DNA of 7,253 nt from an uncultured Mycoplasma sp. (lineage in GTDB: Bacteria; Bacillota_I; Bacilli_A; Mycoplasmatales; Metamycoplasmataceae): assembly GCA_947041065.1 (NCBI GenBank), contig CAMRCV010000021.1, positions 1 to 7,253 of the forward strand, in the 5' to 3' direction. The translations under genes were made by a program, and so were the position numbers. The notes beneath the pieces were generated by a model. It searched no databases, was not told where the DNA came from, and saw only the letters and a list, made by a program, of their open reading frames with translations. How positions within the stretch are numbered: the first letter of the stretch is position 1; every line of letters begins with the position of its first letter. Below, in pieces: positions 1 to 7,253 of this stretch.

Positions 1-6
1 CAGGAA

Positions 7-1413
<1,407 letters not shown>

Positions 1414-1424
1414 AAGGACACTTT

Positions 1425-1835
1425 ATGGCTAATACAACTCATTTAAAAATCTCAACTCCCAAAGGGATATTTTTTGATGGAGAAGTTGATATTGTGACTG
1501 TCAAAACAACCAATGGTTTTATTGGTGTTCAAAAGAATAGACTTCCTTTTATTAGTAATATCGAAATCTCAACAATGTATATTAACTCTAAAGCTTCAAA
1601 TAATGAAAAAATTTGTGCTATTGGTGGCGGACTAATTTATGTTGAAAGAGATTACGTAGATATTTTTACTGATGATATTTTCTTTAAAGAAGATCTTGAT
1701 GAGATGTTGATTCAAAATTTAATCTTAGAAACTGAGAAAAAAATGAAAGCAAAAAATTCTGCAGCCGAAACTATTAGAAATGAATTATTACTAAAAAAAG
1801 CTGTTAATAAAATAGCTACAATTCATATAAAATAA
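1425..1835 (+). CDS. atpC: F-type ATP synthase subunit epsilon (136 aa)
   Basis: Epsilon subunit of the F1 central stalk, which couples rotation to catalysis and can inhibit ATP hydrolysis. Family features: an N-terminal beta sandwich (about residues 5-85) with the LKISTPKGIFF opening, the VKTTNGFIGV strand-turn-strand, the AIGGGLIYV strand and a VDIFTDD strand. A charged helical hairpin (about 88-136, rich in Lys and Glu) is the usual C-terminal domain. Length is typical. It starts 11 bases after atpD, with AAAGGA at 1413-1418 and a 6-base spacer before ATG, so it is translated from the same operon mRNA. It is the last gene of the operon here; the next gene is on the opposite strand, with only 13 bases between the stop codons. 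Having an epsilon gene next to atpD argues for the standard ATP synthase rather than the F1-like ATPases that some mycoplasmas also carry. Confidence 0.93.
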   Translation: MANTTHLKISTPKGIFFDGEVDIVTVKTTNGFIGVQKNRLPFISNIEISTMYINSKASNNEKICAIGGGLIYVERDYVDIFTDDIFFKEDLDEMLIQNLILETEKKMKAKNSAAETIRNELLLKKAVNKIATIHIK

Positions 1836-1838
1836 TTT

Positions 1839-1864
1839 AAAAAAAATATTACATAGAATATTTT
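1839..1864 (-). terminator. Possible AU-only terminator of the TIR-like gene
   Basis: On the minus strand an 8-bp perfect inverted repeat (AAAATATT at 1864-1857, loop of 6, AATATTTT at 1850-1843) runs into an unbroken stretch of eight U (1846-1839). This has the order of an intrinsic terminator and overlaps the stop codon of the minus-strand gene. The stem has no G-C pair, so it would be weak, and such repeats arise by chance in AT-rich DNA. It lies between two convergent genes; the plus strand has no U-tract after the stem. Confidence 0.3.
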
Positions 1865-2430
1865 AAGTTATATAAACCAATTTTTGATTGTTTGAATTTT
1901 CTTATATCAACACGATTTAAGTATAATTTCGGTTTAGATAAAAATTCTGTCAAACTAAGTACTTCAATATAATGATTACTATCATTATCACATGCTCTTA
2001 GTTTATTTAGATTGTTGATATTGTCATGAATAATTGGGAAAGAAAATAAATAAGGTTTTTCTAGATACTTTTTAAAGAATTCGTCAGTATATGTAACGAC
2101 GATAGAATTATGCATTTTTTCTTTATTTCAAATTAAAGAATTTTTTAATTCTTCATAGTTTCAACCTGGTTGATTCATATCACTTCTTTTTAATAAAGAA
2201 CTATTTTCTTCTAAAAAATCACTTGATAAAACTAAGATGGTAACACCACACTCTGTAATTTTGTCCAAAATTAATTGTTTATCACTTCTTGTAGGAACAA
2301 CTAATTTTAATTTACTGTCAATTTTATCGTAAGATCTTTTGATTTTACGTAATCCTTCAGTAACTCTTCTAACTGCACTTTCACCTTCATCACTTGTTGA
2401 AGATGAAATAAATATTCTGTCTGTAATCAT
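1849..2430 (-). CDS. Stand-alone TIR-like domain protein (193 aa, two UGA-Trp codons)
   Basis: One gene that a standard-code reading splits in two: UGA codons at 2163-2161 and 2130-2128 are in frame and read as Trp90 and Trp101. Visible alpha/beta pattern: strand DRIFISSS at residues 4-11, helix about 16-32, strand KLVVPTR (42-48), helix QLILDKITEC (52-61), strand VTILVLSSDFLEE (63-75), then W90-N-Y-E-E-L95. A buried strand ending in Ser-Ser, followed by W-x3-E-L, is how TIR domains carry their catalytic Glu, so Glu94 (or Glu93) would be the NADase residue. A further strand SIVVTY is near 108. No signal peptide, membrane segment or second domain is seen, so it is probably cytoplasmic. ATG at 2430 is chosen because AAAGGA precedes it at good spacing; an upstream TTG at 2475 lies before the likely promoter. 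Alternatives: the DUF4062 or DUF1863 TIR-like families. The fold assignment is by eye; function is unproven. Confidence 0.6.
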
Positions 2431-2436
2431 TTTATT

Positions 2437-2442
2437 TCCTTT
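2437..2442 (-). promoter_or_regulatory. Ribosome binding site deciding the TIR-like gene start
   Basis: AAAGGA on the minus strand, 6 bases before ATG at 2430. It supports this start rather than the in-frame TTG at 2475, which has no such site and lies upstream of the probable -10 box. Confidence 0.75.
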
Positions 2443-2464
2443 AAATATATTTATTTTTATATTT

Positions 2465-2470
2465 ATTATA
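2465..2470 (-). promoter_or_regulatory. -10 box for the TIR-like gene
   Basis: Perfect TATAAT on the minus strand, 34 bases before ATG 2430. It would give a leader of roughly 28 bases that contains the ribosome binding site. No good -35 hexamer is seen, which is common in mycoplasmas. A run of seven identical bases (2474-2480) lies just upstream, where the -35/-10 spacer would be. Confidence 0.5.
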
Positions 2471-2506
2471 CACAAAAAAATATTAAAATTATAATACTTT
2501 TTATTA

Positions 2507-2512
2507 TATAAT
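2507..2512 (+). promoter_or_regulatory. -10 box for the lipoprotein gene
   Basis: Perfect TATAAT on the plus strand, 23 bases before the ATG at 2536. It would give a short leader of about 17 bases including the GGAGG. A second perfect TATAAT at 2490-2495 is an alternative and would give a longer leader. No clear TTGACA-like -35 is seen for either. Together with the minus-strand box at 2465-2470 this makes 2431-2535 a divergent promoter region. Confidence 0.5.
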
Positions 2513-2527
2513 TATCTAAATATCAAC

Positions 2528-2532
2528 GGAGG
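2528..2532 (+). promoter_or_regulatory. Strong but closely spaced ribosome binding site
   Basis: GGAGG (part of GGAGGG) only 3 bases from the ATG at 2536, closer than the usual 5-9. The start is still convincing because the signal peptide and lipobox begin there and no better downstream start keeps them. Confidence 0.7.
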
Positions 2533-2535
2533 GTT

Positions 2536-4374
2536 ATGAAAAAGTCACTTTTTTTTATTGGTTTAATTCCTTTGGTTTCTTTACCGATAATCGCTCTTTC
2601 TTCTTGTTCAACAACAGAAGAAGAAGTTAATCTACATTCACAATATGATTTATTTTCCCCCAATCTTGTTAAACAAGATAGAGTTTCTGAAAATTTAGTT
2701 TTATCAATTGATCAAAACAATATAGGTGATATTTATTCAACACCTGAAAATTTATTGCCAGAAATAACCTTCAATTTTTCTTTTGACAAAAATGAAAAAA
2801 CCAATTCCTTGATCTTGTATGTCCAAATTTACAATTATCTAGGAGAAATTATTAAGTTTTCCGCAGATTCAGATAAAAAAATGATCACTACAATTGAAAA
2901 CTTTCATGAGCTATCTGTTGCTCAACAAGCTAATATTGATTTACAATATTCAAATTTCATGTCACTATCTTTAACAGGAACATCAACAACCTTGCCTTCA
3001 TACATTAATTCATTTAAAAGCATTGCGGGTTCAGATGTTTTTGTTGAAGATAAAAAGTATAAATATAATTTTGAATTTACACCAAATAACACACAAGGGA
3101 AGATAGTTGTTAATTTAAATTTAACATCAAACATAGGTTATCCTCTAAAGCCTTTTGGTTCTATTGCTTTCACTAAAGAAGTAACTGGCTTCATGACCAA
3201 AGATACATATCAAGAAAATGTTGATAATCTTTATAAGGGAACTAATGAAATTGTTAACATTGATCTTTCAAAACCAGAATTTGCTTCTGTACAAGGAAAA
3301 TATTTTGCTTCAGGAATTTCTAATACCGAAGAACTTGTAGCATTTTACAAAATTCTTAAAATTAACATTCCTTGTTTTTTAGAACATAAACCTGTTTGTG
3401 AGTGTACATTTGATTCTGAAGTCATTATAGCAAGTTTAGATTCATCTGCAACAGTGAGTTTAACTATTAATTTTTATGATAAAGTGACCAAAGAAATGGT
3501 GAAGCCGAGTTCTGACATTTCTAAATATAAGAAAATTTCAGGTTTTACGAAAACCTCAAACGAACTGTTAAAAGCAACAATGGATGCTTATGATAAATAT
3601 AAACAATTTAGAGCAAAGGAAATTTTTCAAAAGACATTGCCAAGTCAACATCAAGATGTGACTGATATTTCCTTAATTTCTGAAGACCCAATTAATGTGG
3701 GTGAATTCACTGTCGAAGTTGATATCTTCGCCTTGAAAGGAACAAGAGCTGTCCCATTGAAAAAAACTTTCACTTTTAGACCACAACCATTTATTTTGAA
3801 AGCTTCTGATGATGGAGGAATGATTTCATCACAAGTTGTTTTAGAAGTAAAGATAGAAAATGGATCAGAAATTAATTGAATTAAAATCAAACCACCTAAA
3901 TCTTTTGAAAATGACGATAAAATTATTTTTGGACATGCTCTTCATAAGGTTGATTTTTATATTACAGGATTTTTGACAACACTCAACAAAGAAGCAAATG
4001 ATATGTATGAAACTTTAAACAATCAAATTGTTGCTTCGAATAACTTGGTAATGGCAGTAGCTGCAAATGATTCAGAATTTAACAATGTTGATTTTAACGC
4101 TCTGTGATTAAATTTATACACAGGAGTTGATGGACGCACTGATCCTTTAGGGATAGAATCTAATGTTAACTTCAAAATTAAATATGTATTTTCTACTCAT
4201 GTAGATACTTCTGTTTCAGGAAGTACAACTTATCGTTGAGTAAGTGTAAAAGCTTCAGTAAACTCAGTCTTTACAGATTATGAATATGATTTTCTTAATG
4301 TTAATAATTTATCACCAATACCAAATTTTGAATTTAATTTCGGTATTTCATTTGATCAAGCACTTAATAAATAA
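2536..4374 (+). CDS. Modular surface lipoprotein (612 aa, three UGA-Trp codons)
   Basis: Predicted lipid-anchored, outward-facing surface protein. The N terminus is MKKS, a hydrophobic stretch (5-21) and the lipobox ALSSC with Cys24 as the lipidation site, then an acidic linker. UGA codons at 3877, 4105 and 4237 read as Trp448, Trp524 and Trp568; the frame then stays open to TAA at 4372, so the gene is far longer than a standard-code reading (to 3879) suggests. The body is a series of beta-rich units of roughly 95-140 residues, each ending in a strand and a Gly-Phe turn followed by a helix: IENF (120-123), VTGF (216-219), ISGF (335-337) and ITGF (476-479). This resembles the lipoprotein-associated repeat (Lipoprotein_17, PF04200) of mycoplasma variable lipoproteins; that link is inference. 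An unusual Cys/His cluster is at 280-290. It converges on a small minus-strand gene with a 7-base gap. Ligand and role are unknown. Confidence 0.88.
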
Positions 4375-4381
4375 ACTAAAA

Positions 4382-4510
4382 TTATTTAAAAATGATTGCT
4401 TCTAGTCCTAAACCAATAATAATTCCAAGAACAAAACCTAAAAATAAACATAAGAAAAAAATTGTTGGTTTATTCAATTTTTTCTTTTCTTTTATTTTTT
4501 TAGCTTTCAT
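4382..4510 (-). CDS. Small single-pass membrane protein (42 aa)
   Basis: Short ORF not recognisable by family, supported by its signals. ATG at 4510 has AAGGAG with a 7-base spacer, and the ORF begins 18 bases after the stop of the upstream surface protein gene on the same strand, so the two look co-transcribed. The product has a highly basic N terminus (eight Lys in the first 14 residues, net strongly positive), then one hydrophobic helix (about residues 16-41) with small-residue spacing GFVLGIIIGLG, a pattern typical of packed transmembrane helices. The positive-inside rule puts the N terminus in the cytoplasm. It stops at TAA (4384-4382), 7 bases from the convergent lipoprotein gene's stop. 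It could be an accessory subunit of a membrane complex, an anchor partner for the upstream protein, or a decayed remnant; the intact ribosome binding site favours a working gene. Confidence 0.65.
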   Translation of the reverse strand: MKAKKIKEKKKLNKPTIFFLCLFLGFVLGIIIGLGLEAIIFK

Positions 4511-4517
4511 TATTTCG

Positions 4518-4523
4518 CTCCTT
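4518..4523 (-). promoter_or_regulatory. Ribosome binding site of the 42-aa membrane protein
   Basis: AAGGAG on the minus strand, 7 bases before ATG at 4510 and inside the 18-base gap after the upstream gene. It is one of the best Shine-Dalgarno matches in the window and is the main reason to call the small ORF a gene. Confidence 0.7.
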
Positions 4524-4528
4524 GATAG

Positions 4529-6466
4529 TTATTTGAAAAAACTATCTATCGTTCTAATAACATCAATTTTTTTGGTATTAATTCCAGTGTTGATGACAAT
4601 TTTGAATTTAATATTTTTATCAACAACCATTGTTTCTGAAAAATCAATTTTAAAACTTGGTTTATTAGTTCATTGGTACTCAGGACGTTCCATAATTTTG
4701 TCATAACCTACAAACACTTCTTCTTGAAAATAAAAACCATCTTGCATTTTAATTGAGTTGACAAAAGATTCATGATAAATAATAGGATTTTTATTAACAA
4801 TCATTAAATTTTCTTGTGCAGAATTAGTTGTAATTGCATCAACAAAATGTCCGATTAATTTTTGGTTAAAAATTTCTTGCTCTGCAAAACCAGGAAAATA
4901 TACTGTTTTTAAAAATGATGCCTTATCTTTATATTCGGTACCAATAAAAATTTCTAACTTAACTCCTAAACGATCTTGTTTAGATTCAACACCTTGAATA
5001 TTTAGTTCAAAAATTGTTCCTTCAGGAAGTAAGGGAGAATCTTGAACGGTTGGATCTAATGTTAATTTCAAGTTATCTTCAGGATTTTTTTGACTAGAAG
5101 AAGCAACGCTCTCCGCCATTATTTCACCTCTTTTTGATTCGAAATTTAAAAACTCTCCAATTAATGACAAGTTAATTTTGTCTTTAAAAAAATCATTAAC
5201 TCCTTGACTTAATTCTCTAATTTGTTCCATGGCGATATTATTGGGAGTTTTGTCAAAAGCTATGTTTGTAACTTGACCCATTCCTTTTACAACAAAAGAT
5301 TCTTCATATTCTAAAGGTGTTCCTGCTCCTGATTTGATATAAATTTTAAATTTAGGGATTGTACTATTTTGTTCATCAGGAAAAACAGAATCTGATTCTT
5401 CGTCACTAACTCAATTTTTGAAAATATACTCAACACCAGCGTTTCTTGCTTTATTTTCAAAAGAAAAAGGCAACTCTAAATTAAATAATCCAGCTTGATA
5501 ATTTTCAACAACAGTTCCGGGTGTTTTTTTAGCTGTTTTTGGTTTTGTATATGTAAAAGCTTCTCCTAAACCACGTGTATTTTCACCTTTAGCAATAAAA
5601 TTTTTAACTTTTGATATGTTATCATCAATGCCTTGCTCTATAGGAAATCCTTTTATTTGAAACTTTTGATATGTTTGTTGAAAGTAATCATAACCAATAA
5701 TCCCTTTATTAAAATCAATATTAATATTAAGTGTATCAGGGAAAGCGGCATCTTGACTAACACTGACAATATTTCAATTAACACCATTCAATTCAGCGGT
5801 TGTTAAATTTGAAATGATATCTGTAACTTTAATATTTTTTGCAAATATCCCATCCTTTATTTCATTTGGATTAGTAGGTGAATAAAATTCAGGTTTTAGT
5901 TTGATAGAATTTCCAAAAGCTTTTGAAACAATTTTAACATCTTGTTCTGCTGGAGTGGTTTTAAAACCATAAAAATCTGACGTAGAAATAGAAATATAGT
6001 CTTCTACTCTATTCGAACCTTTTCCTTTACCAAATCAAATATTAAATTCTGGTGTAGAAGAGTTGTAGTAACTTGGATATATATCAAGATTACTACTGCT
6101 AGGATTATATCGTTTCATAAAAACATCAATTCCTGCTTTTTCAGCAAAAAATCTAATTTTATTTGGAACTTCAAACTTGAAATATCCTTTTTCATAAGCT
6201 TCAGTTATTAATAAGTCTGAATAATCAGCAATTTGAATGTTTCCATCAAATAATGTAATTGATTTATCAAAATCAGACTGATAAAAAAAATCTTCTTTAC
6301 CAATATTTGAAATGAATTCAGAAACCGATTTAGAGTTCTCTATTTTTTCAGAATTTGGAATATTGACTTTATCAACAAAACTTAGTCCAACACCTAGTCC
6401 AACACCACTTACAGAAAATGCAGATATCATTATTAGAGAAGTTAATTTCATTTTTTTGTTATACAT
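4529..6466 (-). CDS. Membrane-anchored modular surface protein (645 aa, four UGA-Trp codons)
   Basis: Large predicted surface protein of unknown function. Two apparent ORF pieces are one gene: UGA at 6037, 5776, 5413 and 4672 reads as Trp144, 231, 352 and 599, and I found no TAA or TAG in this frame down to 4529. The N terminus has basic residues and one hydrophobic segment (about 8-30) without Cys, so it is a signal anchor or cleaved signal peptide, not a lipoprotein. The rest is about five tandem beta-rich modules of 105-130 residues, each ending in a strand and turn: FYGF (165-168), IKGF (271-274), VKGM (393-396), FPGF (524-527), and a last one without the turn. Residues 91-150 and 323-382 align without gaps, about 17 of 60 identical by hand count. 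The architecture resembles the convergent lipoprotein. It starts 48 bases after the PotD-like gene, with no Shine-Dalgarno. Met6 is an alternative start. Confidence 0.87.
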
Positions 6467-6472
6467 AGATTA

Positions 6473-6478
6473 ATTATA
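6473..6478 (-). promoter_or_regulatory. -10 box immediately before the 645-aa protein (possible leaderless start)
   Basis: Perfect TATAAT on the minus strand ending 6 bases before the ATG at 6466, so transcription would begin at about the start codon. There is no Shine-Dalgarno before this ATG, which fits leaderless translation. A second TATAAT at 6514-6519 overlaps the stop of the preceding gene and would give a leader of about 40 bases, still without a ribosome binding site. The -35 regions are weak. Confidence 0.4.
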
Positions 6479-6514
6479 TAAAATTATTGTGTTTTTAATC
6501 ATTTATTTCAAAAA

Positions 6515-7253
6515 TTATAATCTTAATCTCCTTTTAAATTCAATTACTATTTTCGATTGTAATTCTTCATTCAATGGTTGGATAGGAATGATACTATTTT
6601 TTTCTATTCGGAAAAATGATTTAGCTACTTCAGGCTCATCTTCATCTTCAAAGTAATTTTCCAAGATGAAATCATATTCACCCTTAGAAGTTGGGGTGTA
6701 ATTTACATAATCAAAATTATTTAACGAAGGAACAATAGATCAATCAATACCTTCATCGGTGGTAGATTCGGCAGCGATTTCTTCTTTGGTCATAAATTTA
6801 CCTCGAAAAAACACTTCATTCATGTCTTTTAATAGCTCTGTTTGCTTTTCTTGAGAAATTGATGATGAAACTACAAAAGCATCAATAAATGATGGCGAAT
6901 TAGTTGGTTTTACAACTTTGATAGTTCCTGTTGGGACATTTGAAAAATTATCTTCAGATCAATAAGCATCAAGAGCATCACCATTAAATAAATAAGAACC
7001 TTTAACGAATGAATTGCTATCTATTGTTGATTGCAGAACAACATCAGAATCATCTTCAAAAATATTGACTTTACTATCATTCATTGCAAATCCAGTTCCT
7101 TGTTCCACAATTCGTGCAAACTCATCAATTCTTTCGATGTAATTTTCATTGGTTAGTTCGGTGTTGAAAATGCCTTCAGGACTAATTTCTGAGCCAATAA
7201 CACTATTTTCAATTGCTGCATTAGTTCAAGATCAAACATCAACTCCGCTATCG
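6515..7253 (-). CDS. PotD-like spermidine/putrescine-binding protein, C-terminal 245 residues (5' end outside window)
   Basis: An uninterrupted minus-strand frame runs from the right edge to TAA at 6517-6515, with UGA at 7232-7234, 7226-7228, 6959-6961 and 6740-6742 read as Trp; a standard code hides it completely. The key stretch is NGDALDAYW (6985-6959) followed by a strand TIKVVKP and PSFIDAFVV (to 6869), then a helix-rich segment. This order matches the PotD family, where a W/F-N-G-x-A helix is followed by V-x-x-P, a D-x-x-x-(I/V) strand and a helix with Phe-Ile/Asn-Glu. A downstream NFDYVNYTP motif also suits mycoplasma polyamine-binding proteins. The role would be to capture polyamines outside the membrane for an ABC transporter. 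It may be the binding half of a PotCD permease fusion, or a separate PotD; the missing upstream part would decide. Other binding-protein families are possible. The C terminus ends in a basic tail. Confidence 0.68.

Noticed and set aside
2431..2475. N-terminal extension of the TIR-like protein to a TTG at 2475
   Set aside because: It would place the -10 box inside the coding region and ignores the well-placed ribosome binding site before ATG 2430.
2922..3134. Minus-strand ORF inside the lipoprotein gene
   Set aside because: Shadow of the lipoprotein frame; no start signals. The same applies to 3651-3890.
4368..4388. Inverted repeat TAAATAA / TTATTTA across the two convergent stops
   Set aside because: A 7-bp stem of only A-U pairs with no U-tract on either strand; the two arms are largely the two stop-codon regions. 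Not enough to call a bidirectional terminator.
4392..4706. Plus-strand ORF of 104 residues with a hydrophobic stretch
   Set aside because: Lies antisense to the 42-aa gene and the 3' end of the 645-aa gene, has no Shine-Dalgarno, and its hydrophobicity follows from the complementary AT-rich codons.
6528..6533. AAGGAG on the minus strand at the end of the PotD-like gene
   Set aside because: No ATG, GTG or TTG follows at proper spacing with an open frame; the next ATG leads to a 10-codon ORF too far away. Its bases are simply Lys-Arg-Arg codons of the PotD-like tail.

Overview
The window comes from a mycoplasma-type mollicute. It is strongly AT-rich. In-frame UGA codons fall inside otherwise continuous genes and read sensibly as tryptophan (translation table 4), including one inside the conserved ATP synthase beta subunit. 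A Cys lipobox, weak -35 boxes and clear TATAAT -10 boxes also fit. I cannot name a species; the set of an F-type ATPase, modular surface lipoproteins and a PotD-like binding protein suggests a Mycoplasma sensu lato.

Layout. At 7-1835 (+) lies the 3' end of the F1Fo ATP synthase operon, atpD followed after 11 bases by atpC. Converging on it at 1849-2430 (-) is a single gene, interrupted in a standard-code reading by two UGA codons, for a 193-residue stand-alone protein that looks like a TIR (Toll/interleukin-1 receptor) or related fold. At 2431-2535 is a compact divergent promoter region serving this gene and a large lipoprotein gene. The lipoprotein (2536-4374, +, 612 residues after reading three UGAs as Trp) has a classical lipobox and tandem beta-rich modules ending in a Gly-Phe motif. 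It converges, with a 7-base gap, on a minus-strand cluster. In transcription order, right to left, that cluster is the 3' part of a PotD-like polyamine-binding protein or domain (6515 to beyond 7253), a 645-residue membrane-anchored, non-lipobox modular surface protein (4529-6466), and a 42-residue single-helix membrane protein with a good Shine-Dalgarno (4382-4510).

How they may work together. The ATP synthase genes are housekeeping. The rest is mostly cell-surface: two large proteins with the same kind of repeat architecture, encoded tail to tail, plus a nutrient-binding component. The TIR-like gene is the one candidate for a defence or NAD-metabolising function; no known partner gene is visible. 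The whole window is almost fully coding: the only non-coding stretches are the 105-base divergent promoter region and gaps of under 50 bases. I saw no tRNA, rRNA, CRISPR array, insertion sequence or transposase.
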